A stretch of 5,333 nucleotides of DNA from positions 1-5,333 of the forward strand of contig CACYHM010000142.1 in NCBI GenBank assembly GCA_902774195.1. The letters run 5' to 3'. Shown one piece after another: positions 1 through 5,333 of the stretch (the stretch's first letter is position 1; the number at the start of each line of letters is the position of its first letter). Below the pieces are notes generated by a model. That model saw only the letters and a list, made by a program, of their open reading frames with translations, was not told the origin of the DNA and ran no database searches. The position numbers were made by a program, and so were the translations under genes. This DNA comes from an uncultured Eubacteriales bacterium. Lineage in GTDB: Bacteria > Bacillota_A > Clostridia > Peptostreptococcales > Anaerovoracaceae.

Positions 1-1
1 T

Positions 2-169
2 TTCAATCCACAAATATGCCTCTTTTCTCCACGATCTGTAATCACGATGTATATGCTCAAGTCTCGCTTTGATACTGCACAAGAGTCGAAGTCCTGGACT
101 TACTGAATGTTGTCCTGTCCATACAGGATCATGCAGTTGTCTATGTGGACAGATGACCTGTCACACTTA
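2..169. other. Left-edge intergenic region, no supportable gene
   Basis: I see no convincing gene between the window edge and the terminator-like hairpin at 170-203. The minus strand has an uninterrupted frame from 160 down to 2 (53 codons, running off the edge), but it has no ATG or GTG codon and no ribosome binding site, so it could be a gene remnant or chance. The codon-aligned plus frame is also open from 2 to the TGA at 104-106. Two short hairpins occur: TCCTGT (113-118) pairing with ACAGGA (123-128) across a 4-base loop, and GTGGACAG (145-152) pairing with CTGTC-A-CAC (158-166) with one bulged base. Neither is followed by a T-run. The region may be a structured 3' untranslated tail of the operon or decayed sequence. 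Confidence 0.5.
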
Positions 170-203
170 AAAGAGGCAGCAATGTGAATCGCTGCCCCTC
201 TTT
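170..203 (-). terminator. Probable intrinsic terminator after the aldehyde dehydrogenase gene
   Basis: Read on the minus strand, an A/G-rich arm ending in GGCAGC (203 to 191) pairs with GCTGCC followed by TCTTTT (180 to 170) across a 10-base loop. The stem has about 11 pairs, broken by a 2-base bulge (197-198). It begins 34 bases past the TGA stop of the dehydrogenase gene. The trailing T-run is only four bases and overlaps the stem, so termination may be weak or the structure may act in both directions. The position right after the last gene of the operon is the strongest argument. Confidence 0.55.
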
Positions 204-236
204 CATCTGTATAATTGACAACTGTAACAATGGCGT

Positions 237-1670
237 TCAGAGCACGTTCTTCAGTACGATCGACTTGGTATGTATCATCTCATCGAATGTGCTGAATACC
301 CCTTCCGTGCCGATACCTGAATGCTTGTAGCCTCCGAACGGCATCTCGAAGCTCCTGAAAAAGCTTGCTCCGTTGATGACAGCTCCGCCGCACTCCAGGG
401 CGTTTGCAACTCTCGCAGCCCTCTTCATATCCTTTGTGAATACGCAGCCGCAAAGCCCGAAGACAGAGCGGTTTGCTATCTCAACAGCCTCTTCTTCTGT
501 GTCAAACGCTATGATCGGAACTACCGGTCCGAATATCTCCATATCTATCGCTACGTCTGCATCCTTAGGAACGTCACCGATGACAGTAGGGTCATAGAAA
601 GCTCCGTTGCGCTTGCCGCCCAGCAGGATTTTTCCGCCCTGCTCAACAGTCCTGTTTACCTGCTCCACCACCTTGATGGCCGCCTTCTCGCTGATGAGGC
701 ATCCCATCTCCGCTTCATCTGTCGCCGGATCAGCACGGTTGATCTTTTTGATTTTCTCAATGGCCTTGGCTGTGAATTCCTCTACGCGCGATCTGTGTAC
801 AAGGAACCTCTTTGAAGCGCAGCAAACCTGTCCGGTATTATACATACGGCCCCAGATCAGTTCGTCTGTAGCGAGATCGACATCGGCATCGTCCATGACG
901 ATAAACGCGTCGTTTCCGCCGAGTTCAAGAGCTACATGTGTTAGATTCTGCGCGCAATAGCCTGCAGTCTCGATGCCTACTGCCGTCGAACCTGTAAGAG
1001 TCACCAGATGTACGTCCGGGTTCTTTGTAAGCTTAGTACCGACGACAGGCCCGCGCCCCGTCACGATCCCGATCGCGCCCGGTGTAACTCCCGCCTCATT
1101 CATGAGGTGTGTAAGTTTGCAGAGAGTGAGCGGATTATCAGTCGAAGGCTTTACGATACAGGCATTGCCCGTCAGAAGAGCCGGCGCTACTTTCTGGTCA
1201 AACAGATCGCAAGGGAAGTTGAAAGGGATCACCGCCGCAACTACTCCCAGCGGCTCCTTCCTGATGATCAGGATGTTTTTATCCTGTCCCGCTTCCATTC
1301 CCTCAGGTATGGTGTGTCCGTAGAAATGCTTTGCTCTTTCAGAAAAAGCTTTGAATGCGACAGGGATATTGGCTATCTCAGCGCGCGCCTCCGTGATGCA
1401 CTTGCCCGTCTCGTCGGAAAGCGTACGCGCGAGATCCTCTTTATCTCTTTCAACGAGCTCGATGAACTTATACATGATCTCGACGCGCTCATATACAGGG
1501 ATCTTTGCCCACTCTTTCTGAGCTGTTTTGGCGCATGCGACCGCCCTGGCCACGTCTTCAGCTGTTGCTGCCGGAACTGTATCCACCAGCTTGCCTGTTG
1601 CCGGATTTATGACATCTATGGTCTTGCCGTCTGCGGCATCTGCGGCTTTACCGCCGATCAACATTTTCAT
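237..1670 (-). CDS. NAD(P)-dependent aldehyde dehydrogenase, hydrolytic ALDH superfamily
   Basis: This is a complete 477-residue protein of the usual length for the family. It should oxidise an aldehyde to the carboxylic acid in the cytoplasm with NAD+ or NADP+. Visible landmarks are the oxyanion Asn151 in PFNFP, the cofactor-binding Lys174 in VKPS, the Rossmann loop GSTAVG (227-232), the general base Glu249 in LELGGN, the nucleophile Cys283 in GQVCCASKR, Glu378 in EIFGPV, and the C-terminal MPFGGYKHSG motif (443-452). The general base Glu argues against a CoA-acylating enzyme, whose family members lack it. A second cysteine (Cys284) directly follows the nucleophile, which is common in the superfamily. 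The sequence style resembles succinate-semialdehyde, lactaldehyde and GapN-like dehydrogenases, but I cannot fix the substrate. It is the second gene of an operon, 36 bases after the FIST gene with no hairpin in the gap, so the two should be co-transcribed. It is intact, with TGA stop at 237-239. Confidence 0.96.
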   Translation of the reverse strand: MKMLIGGKAADAADGKTIDVINPATGKLVDTVPAATAEDVARAVACAKTAQKEWAKIPVYERVEIMYKFIELVERDKEDLARTLSDETGKCITEARAEIANIPVAFKAFSERAKHFYGHTIPEGMEAGQDKNILIIRKEPLGVVAAVIPFNFPCDLFDQKVAPALLTGNACIVKPSTDNPLTLCKLTHLMNEAGVTPGAIGIVTGRGPVVGTKLTKNPDVHLVTLTGSTAVGIETAGYCAQNLTHVALELGGNDAFIVMDDADVDLATDELIWGRMYNTGQVCCASKRFLVHRSRVEEFTAKAIEKIKKINRADPATDEAEMGCLISEKAAIKVVEQVNRTVEQGGKILLGGKRNGAFYDPTVIGDVPKDADVAIDMEIFGPVVPIIAFDTEEEAVEIANRSVFGLCGCVFTKDMKRAARVANALECGGAVINGASFFRSFEMPFGGYKHSGIGTEGVFSTFDEMIHTKSIVLKNVL

Positions 1671-1678
1671 GGCTGTTT

Positions 1679-1685
1679 CCTCCTT
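1679..1685 (-). promoter_or_regulatory. Ribosome binding site that fixes the dehydrogenase start
   Basis: On the minus strand AAGGAGG lies 8 bases before the ATG at 1668-1670. A second in-frame ATG (codon 3, at 1662-1664) would be 14 bases away, so the upstream ATG is the better start. The site lies in the 36-base gap after the TAG stop of the FIST gene, so the dehydrogenase can be initiated independently on the shared mRNA. Confidence 0.85.
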
Positions 1686-1706
1686 ATCATTTACCGATCA
1701 CGGGAT

Positions 1707-2864
1707 CTATTCATAAAATGCTGTGAACGAGAGCATCAGGCCTCCTGTAGTATTACAGTCATCCTTCTCGAATCCGTATTCGCCGAAAGTAAATTCTGTA
1801 ATGAACGGAACTCCTCCTGCAGCTTCTTTGAGCTGTGCAGCAACTTCACCGATCCTGTCGCCGATACCTGCGCGGCGTCCTCCGCAGTGAACGAGGTGGA
1901 ACGCGAGCGGCTTGCCCGGGGTCTTCTCTATGAGAGCTTTCAACGTCTTGCCTGTCGAATCGATAAGTTCATCAACGCTTGCTTCCATACGGATCACGAC
2001 TGTCTTTTCAGCGAGGTTGGCGCCTATATCAAACGAACCGTCCTCATTTCCGTTCATCGGATGACGTATGGCAGTCAGACGTCCGAGTCTGTCCTTTACC
2101 CCGAGTGGCGAGGTGATAGTCGTCACAAGCAGATTGCCGCCGCTTACAGCTTCTCTGTCGAGTCCTCTCCATTCCATATATTTGTCGGCAGCAGGGATGC
2201 CGTCGATCTCTACAAGTCTGCGGTCACCGTCCACCTTGGTGATGATCCCGAAGTCATCGGTCTCTCTGTATGCGCCTGTGAAGAGATTGCACATCTTAGG
2301 TCCGCCGTAGAAGAAAGCTGCGACGCAGCCGTCAGCAAAGAACTTGCCGTCTGCATAAAGCAGCCACTTGCCCTCTATGGAATTGTCTGCAGCGCTTCCG
2401 CCGAAGAACGGAACTCTGCCGATTTCTTCTGTGATACCTCTTACGTAGAACTCTTCTTCTGCAGGCGATGCAGCCATATAAAAGTAGTCAGGCGCACAGT
2501 CTTTGCCTGCAGCCTTCTTGCATGCAGCAGCGAGCGCCTTGCCTCTTGCAACGCTGCATCCGTCTTTTTCGAGAGCAGCAACTCCGACAGTCATGTCAGG
2601 ATCGGCAAAAGCCATGATTCCTATAAACGGCTTGTCTCCGCCGAAGTAACCTTCATTTGTGATCACCCCGGTAAACGAAGTGTTGCCGAATACCGGAACA
2701 CCAAGCTCATCACTTATAGCGGATATGAGCGCTCTTACATCATAGTCGCAGCTGCAGTATGCAAATACGGCTTTCAGATCGCTGACCTTAGCAGCTGAAG
2801 CTACTTCTTTTGCCGCCTTGAGAACATCAGCATCTGTACTTGTTGCAATTATCGGACAGAACAT
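1707..2864 (-). CDS. Stand-alone FIST-domain protein (FIST_N plus FIST_C), predicted small-molecule sensor or binder
   Basis: The 385-residue protein matches the FIST architecture in full. The N-terminal half (about 25-200) has the family's VFGNTSFTGVI stretch (58-68) and the GGSAADN loop (155-161). The C-terminal half (about 215-380) has FHLVHCGGR (322-330), then FTFGEYGF (358-365) and a closing NTTGG (371-375), matching the conserved GE-G and N-T-positions of FIST_C. I see no signal peptide, membrane segment, or attached kinase, GGDEF or chemoreceptor module, so it should be cytosolic and act alone or through a partner. FIST domains were predicted to bind small ligands such as amino acids; direct biochemistry is scarce. 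It is first in the operon, ahead of the aldehyde dehydrogenase, so a role in sensing or handling the same metabolite is an inference. Start: ATG at 2862-2864 with GGAG 7 bases upstream. It ends in TAG and is intact. Confidence 0.9.
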   Translation of the reverse strand: MFCPIIATSTDADVLKAAKEVASAAKVSDLKAVFAYCSCDYDVRALISAISDELGVPVFGNTSFTGVITNEGYFGGDKPFIGIMAFADPDMTVGVAALEKDGCSVARGKALAAACKKAAGKDCAPDYFYMAASPAEEEFYVRGITEEIGRVPFFGGSAADNSIEGKWLLYADGKFFADGCVAAFFYGGPKMCNLFTGAYRETDDFGIITKVDGDRRLVEIDGIPAADKYMEWRGLDREAVSGGNLLVTTITSPLGVKDRLGRLTAIRHPMNGNEDGSFDIGANLAEKTVVIRMEASVDELIDSTGKTLKALIEKTPGKPLAFHLVHCGGRRAGIGDRIGEVAAQLKEAAGGVPFITEFTFGEYGFEKDDCNTTGGLMLSFTAFYE

Positions 2865-2940
2865 AACGAGTCTCCTTTCTGAAACAATAAAACCGAATGC
2901 GTTTTACCTTTTTATTATTCCGCTTGTTGCCAGGGTTAAC

Positions 2941-2957
2941 AATGCAGGCATTGCATT
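2941..2957. repeat. Second small inverted repeat in the divergent control region
   Basis: AATGCA (2941-2946) and TGCATT (2952-2957) are perfect inverted arms around a 5-base spacer, and an overlapping shorter palindrome AATGC-AG-GCATT occupies 2941-2952. The site overlaps the leftward -10 box and the predicted leftward transcription start. It could be a secondary operator or a hairpin at the 5' end of the operon mRNA. With arms of only 5-6 bases, chance is not excluded. Confidence 0.35.
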
Positions 2958-2960
2958 ATA
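2955..2960 (-). promoter_or_regulatory. Candidate -10 box of the FIST-dehydrogenase operon promoter
   Basis: The minus strand reads a perfect TATAAT here. A start near 2948 would give a leader of roughly 80 bases before the FIST ATG. At the expected 16-18 base spacing there is no good TTGACA-like -35 box; that space is occupied by the 2971-2987 palindrome. A promoter with a perfect -10, a poor -35 and an operator in the -35 position could be either repressed or activated by the bound protein. Confidence 0.55.
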
Positions 2961-2970
2961 CGAAATATGC

Positions 2971-2987
2971 GTTCCGCACAGCGGAAC
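2971..2987. promoter_or_regulatory. Perfect 17-bp palindrome, candidate operator of the IclR-family regulator
   Basis: GTTCCGC and GCGGAAC form a perfect inverted repeat of 7-base arms around an ACA spacer. IclR-family dimers bind short palindromes of about this size, usually in the intergenic region between their own gene and the divergent target. This one lies between the two candidate -10 boxes, 10 bases from the leftward one (2955-2960) and 7 bases from the rightward one (2995-3000), so it covers the -35 region of both. Binding by the neighbouring regulator is an inference from position and symmetry; another dimeric regulator could use it. Confidence 0.6.
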
Positions 2988-2991
2988 AATG

Positions 2992-3000
2992 TGGTATGAT
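2992..3000 (+). promoter_or_regulatory. Candidate extended -10 promoter of the IclR-family gene
   Basis: TGGTATGAT is an extended -10 element: TG, one base, then TATGAT (5 of 6 matches to TATAAT). A start near 3007 gives a leader of about 32 bases. The -35 position falls inside the palindrome at 2971-2987 (TTCCGC with a 17-base spacer) and is a poor match, as is common for extended -10 promoters. The arrangement predicts autoregulation by whatever binds the palindrome. Confidence 0.5.
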
Positions 3001-3038
3001 TGTCGAAAGGTATTGGTAACGAAAAGGGATGGTGACTT

Positions 3039-3794
3039 ATGTCAGACAATGTAAGAAGTGTTGACAGGATCCTTGATCTCATGGAGATACTTGCTGAAGA
3101 AAGATCGCCCGTCAGTCTTACTGAACTCGCTTCAGGGACTTCGCTGAGCAAGACAACTGTGTTCAGACTCATGCAGACGCTATGCAACAGAGGATATGCG
3201 GAGAAAACTGACACAGCGGGATATGTTCTGGGATCAAAAATAATAGAGCTTGCCGGCTACTACATCGAGAACCTTGAGCTCCATACTATAGCGCGGCCGT
3301 TCCTGGCGGATCTGTATTCAGAATACAAACTGACGGTCCACCTTGGAAAGGTGGTCGAAGACAAGGTAATATATATCGAACTGATGGACCGGAAAAATCT
3401 CCGAAAAAGCGATGAAGAAGGTATCGGAGTGCCCGCCTATACATCTTCCATCGGAAAGTGTCTTCTGGCGTCACTCTCGGGACGCGAGCTGGACGAGCTT
3501 CTGTATAAGAGTCCTCTCAAAAAATATACCCCTAACACTATAACCGATCCCGCTGATTATAAACACCATCTGCGTAAAGTCCGGCATGACGGATGGGCTA
3601 TAGATGATGAAGAATACCTTATCGGCAGACGCTGTGTCGGTGCGCCGATATTCGATTTCAAGGGAGAGGCTGTTGCCTGCGTCAGCGTCAGCGGTGACAT
3701 ATACGAACTCTCTGATGAAAGAATACCGCTGATCAGAGATGCCGTGATCGCCACTGCCGAAGCTATTTCAAAACGAATGGGATATATATCTTAG
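3039..3794 (+). CDS. IclR-family transcriptional regulator
   Basis: The 251-residue protein has the family's two-domain layout and typical length. An N-terminal winged helix-turn-helix spans about 5-66: the opening SVDRILDLMEIL helix, the recognition helix around SLSKTTVFRLMQTL (35-48), and a wing ending in YVLGSKI (62-68). The effector-binding domain follows (about 80-248), with GVPAYTSSIGKCLLA (130-144), GWAIDDEEYLIGRRCVGAP (185-203) and VSVSGD (215-220), all canonical IclR segments. It is transcribed away from the FIST-dehydrogenase operon, 174 bases apart, the usual layout of a local regulator and its target. Family members sense small acids, aromatics or sugar-derived ligands and may repress or activate; the ligand is not readable here. 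Start: ATG at 3039 with AAGGG 10 bases upstream, a weaker site than in the neighbouring genes, with GGTGA closer in. Stop TAG at 3792-3794. No clear terminator follows in the 59-base convergent gap. Confidence 0.95.
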   Translation: MSDNVRSVDRILDLMEILAEERSPVSLTELASGTSLSKTTVFRLMQTLCNRGYAEKTDTAGYVLGSKIIELAGYYIENLELHTIARPFLADLYSEYKLTVHLGKVVEDKVIYIELMDRKNLRKSDEEGIGVPAYTSSIGKCLLASLSGRELDELLYKSPLKKYTPNTITDPADYKHHLRKVRHDGWAIDDEEYLIGRRCVGAPIFDFKGEAVACVSVSGDIYELSDERIPLIRDAVIATAEAISKRMGYIS

Positions 3795-3853
3795 ACTGCA
3801 TGGACACATGATACTGTCTGTCTTCCCTGAAAACCGGCAAACAAAATGTCGCT

Positions 3854-5101
3854 TCAGTCTTTAAGGCATCCTATTGGAATCACATACACACCATCTTCTC
3901 TCTGATAAGCATACCTGCCCACGCCTGTAAGTACCGCTGAAAAAGATGGGCCCTTCATTTTATCGGTGTCGATAATACTGCTTAGTTTTTTTAGCGTGCT
4001 CGCTCCGTATTCAACAGCATCTTCCCCTCCGAGTTTGATTTCAATGAGCCCGTACGAGCCGTTCCTCAGATGTATTACAGCGTCGTATACTTTTCCATCA
4101 AGAGCATCTGCATAGACCCGCAAATCACGTATGCACATTGTTTCGAACATAAGCCCGAATGTTTCCAGATCATTTATTAGATCTGCAGGACCTATCCCAA
4201 GTGCAGCTGTACCTATTGACGGATCGATAAAGTATCTTGTATCTGTTGTTCTGATTGCTGTTTTGGATCTGAGGTTTGGATTCCATGCAGGCATATCTTC
4301 GATAACAAAAATCTTTTTCAGTGCGTCAATATACGACTGCACCGTCTTTGCATCCAGAGAATTTGTATCATTTGCCAGCATATCCTGGCGGATCGCCTCT
4401 ATCGATGTTTGAGAGCCCTGATTCCTTGCATATGACCGCATAAGCAATTTTGCTCTTTCCGGGCTCCTCTTCACTCCATCTACACGTGATATATCTTCAT
4501 TCACTACTGCATCATAGTAATCAAACGCCCGGTCAAGTGCTATTTCACCGGTCTGATTGCTGGCAGTCGGCCAGCCTCCCCGACATGTAAGGAACGCTAT
4601 ATCCTCAATCTCCAGACTGTTAGCTCCTGTCAGCCCTGCTGCGCTGCCAAACAATTCCCTGAGGCTTATGTTTCCGTTGGATTCCCCGGATTCAAAAATT
4701 GTCATTGGTCTCATTCTGAGCCATGATATTCTTCCTGTTCCTGTGTGGAATATCTCATCTCTATTGGCAGGGACGGCAGATCCGGTCAGAACAAACTGTC
4801 CTGTCCTGCCTCTGTGGTCCACCTCAAACCTGACTGAATCCCAAAGGCTCGGCGCAATCTGCCATTCATCGAGAAGCCTTGGAGTTTCACCCTGAAGCAG
4901 AATACCCGGTGCGATCTGTGCCATCCTTATATTTTCAGCCCTGTCTTCAGGTAATGCCATATACAGAACACTCTCCGCTATCTGTTCAGCGGTAGTAGTT
5001 TTTCCGCACAGTTTAGGGCCCTCAATCAAAACTGCCCCTATTCCCTCAAGTCGTCTCTGAAGTTGTGTGTCAACTATTCTGGCTTTATACTGACCCACCA
5101 T
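3854..5101 (-). CDS. AAA_14/DUF4143 family ATPase
   Basis: This complete 415-residue protein has the AAA_14 plus DUF4143 organisation. The ATPase part has a Walker A GPKLCGKT (28-35; a Cys stands before GKT where many relatives have Val), Walker B RLLDEW (75-80), a sensor-like FVLTGS (103-108) and the family signature around GTGRISWLRMRPMT (121-134). The DUF4143 part (about 195-360) has the typical YIDALKKIFVIEDMPAWNP (257-275) and RYFIDPSIG (289-297). Near the end, Asp340, Glu354 and Lys356 in LIEIK resemble a PD-(D/E)xK nuclease-type core, a feature of the DUF4143 fold; activity is unproven. No membrane segment is seen. Start: ATG at 5099-5101 with GGAGG 6 bases upstream. It converges on the IclR gene (59-base gap) and has its own promoter, so it is probably a separate unit. 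The cellular role of this widespread, often multi-copy family is unclear. Confidence 0.93.
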   Translation of the reverse strand: MVGQYKARIVDTQLQRRLEGIGAVLIEGPKLCGKTTTAEQIAESVLYMALPEDRAENIRMAQIAPGILLQGETPRLLDEWQIAPSLWDSVRFEVDHRGRTGQFVLTGSAVPANRDEIFHTGTGRISWLRMRPMTIFESGESNGNISLRELFGSAAGLTGANSLEIEDIAFLTCRGGWPTASNQTGEIALDRAFDYYDAVVNEDISRVDGVKRSPERAKLLMRSYARNQGSQTSIEAIRQDMLANDTNSLDAKTVQSYIDALKKIFVIEDMPAWNPNLRSKTAIRTTDTRYFIDPSIGTAALGIGPADLINDLETFGLMFETMCIRDLRVYADALDGKVYDAVIHLRNGSYGLIEIKLGGEDAVEYGASTLKKLSSIIDTDKMKGPSFSAVLTGVGRYAYQREDGVYVIPIGCLKD

Positions 5102-5141
5102 ATTTTACCTCCGGAATAATTGTTTATATCTTATCGTGATC

Positions 5142-5170
5142 ATAATATATTATTCCCTAATTTGGCGCAA
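5142..5170 (-). promoter_or_regulatory. Candidate promoter of the ATPase gene, overlapping the tandem repeats
   Basis: On the minus strand TTGCGC (5165-5170; 3 of 6 matches to TTGACA) is followed by a 17-base spacer and TATTAT (5142-5147; 5 of 6 matches to TATAAT). A start near 5135 gives a leader of about 33 bases before the ATG. The -35 box straddles the junction of repeat copies 1 and 2 and the spacer lies within copy 1. The -10 box is part of a perfect 12-base palindrome, ATAATATATTAT (5142-5153). A protein bound to the repeats would compete with RNA polymerase. Confidence 0.45.
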
Positions 5171-5213
5171 TATTATTCCCTAATTTGGCGCTTTTTTACT
5201 GCCTGATTTGGCG
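5147..5213. repeat. Three-copy tandem repeat, 23-base period, upstream of the ATPase gene
   Basis: Copies 1 (5147-5168) and 2 (5170-5191) are identical over 22 bases, running from ATATTATTCCC to TAATTTGGCGC. A third copy in the same phase (5196-5213) matches 15 of 18 bases and keeps ATTTGGCG intact. The unit has an AT-rich half and a GGCGC end. The 23-base spacing puts copies on nearly the same helix face. Size and layout resemble iterons or a multi-site operator. It is too short and lacks unique spacers for CRISPR. What binds it is unknown; the adjacent ATPase or an unseen regulator are the obvious candidates. Confidence 0.9.
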
Positions 5214-5221
5214 TTTTGATT

Positions 5222-5333
5222 ATGAACCAGTGTACCGAAAGCAGTATACCGAATCTTAGACAAAGCGCCTCGCGACCAGCGGGGCATATTTATTTGCACG
5301 ATGGTAAAAACTGGTTAGAAAAGTGCAGACACT
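5222..5333 (+). CDS. Possible partial reading frame running off the right edge (doubtful)
   Basis: From the ATG at 5222 the plus strand stays open for 37 codons to the window edge. There is no recognisable ribosome binding site, no family I recognise, and the stretch overlaps the near-direct repeats and the GC-rich hairpin. The minus strand is also open from the edge to a TAA at 5256-5258 (25 codons), so it could equally be the end of a leftward gene. Neither choice is supported by more than the absence of stops. Confidence 0.15.
   Translation, partial: MNQCTESSIPNLRQSASRPAGHIYLHDGKNWLEKCRH
5228..5253. repeat. Short near-direct repeat pair, 12 bases, period 14
   Basis: CAGTGTACCGAA (5228-5239) and CAGTATACCGAA (5242-5253) match at 11 of 12 bases with a 2-base spacer. 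It lies just beyond the 23-base repeats and is unrelated to them in sequence. It could be a pair of protein-binding half sites or part of an unseen element extending past the window. Confidence 0.6.
5267..5285 (+). other. GC-rich hairpin near the right edge
   Basis: GCCTCGC (5267-5273) pairs with GCGGGGC (5279-5285) across a 5-base loop; one pair is a G-U wobble when read on the plus strand. It is followed by ATATTTATTT, a T-rich but interrupted tail. It could be a weak plus-strand terminator, yet no plus-strand gene ends before it inside the window, so its role is open. Confidence 0.35.

Noticed and set aside
1..11. The first bases, TTTCAATCCAC, match the reverse complement of the common CRISPR repeat ending GTGGATTGAAA
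   Set aside because: The match stops after 11 bases, no second copy occurs in the window, and no repeat-spacer periodicity or cas gene is present. It cannot be told from chance at a window edge.
1526..1534. TTTTGGCGC inside the dehydrogenase gene resembling the repeat end at 5161-5168
   Set aside because: Only the short GC core is shared, and it is explained by coding sequence. There is no extension into the rest of the repeat unit.
1008..2798. A 596-codon plus-strand frame opposite the dehydrogenase and FIST genes
   Set aside because: It lies wholly antisense across two well-recognised genes and their gap, is unusually rich in Cys, Ser and Arg, shows no domain, and has no ribosome binding site. 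It reflects codon choice on the other strand.
3795..3853. A bidirectional terminator between the convergent IclR and ATPase genes
   Set aside because: The only notable pairing is AGACTG (3793-3798) with CAGTCT (3855-3860), separated by 56 bases and not followed by a T-run. No compact stem is visible.
5147..5213. CRISPR array interpretation of the 23-base tandem repeats
   Set aside because: The copies are contiguous, with a single base between the two 22-base copies, so there are no unique spacers.

Overview
The window reads as a chromosomal segment of an anaerobic Gram-positive bacterium, most likely a member of the Clostridia. The grounds are strong purine-rich ribosome binding sites (GGAGG or AAGGAG, 6-8 bases before the start in three of four genes), AT-rich intergenic regions beside base-balanced coding regions, and the kinds of protein families present. 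This placement is an inference from style; there is no rRNA or other marker gene.

Layout. Bases 1-236 hold no gene I can support, only a series of short hairpins, the last of which (170-203) is a plausible terminator for the leftward operon. Bases 237-2864 carry a two-gene leftward operon: a FIST-domain protein (1707-2864) followed 36 bases later by a hydrolytic NAD(P)-dependent aldehyde dehydrogenase (237-1670). Bases 2865-3038 are a 174-base divergent control region. Bases 3039-3794 carry an IclR-family regulator on the plus strand. A convergent gap of 59 bases follows, then a leftward AAA_14/DUF4143 ATPase (3854-5101). Bases 5102-5333 contain the ATPase promoter, a three-copy tandem repeat with a 23-base period that overlaps it, a second small near-direct repeat, and an edge region with no convincing gene.

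How it may work. The FIST protein is a predicted cytosolic small-molecule binder, the dehydrogenase oxidises an aldehyde to its acid, and the divergent IclR protein is the kind of regulator that senses small carboxylates, aromatics or sugar acids. Between them a perfect 7-3-7 palindrome sits where the -35 boxes of both divergent promoters should be, and neither promoter has a good -35 box of its own. The simplest reading is an inducible aldehyde-handling unit whose single operator controls both directions. The substrate cannot be read from the sequence.

The ATPase looks like a separate transcription unit. Its family is widespread but poorly understood. The tandem repeat overlapping its promoter is the least explained structure in the window.
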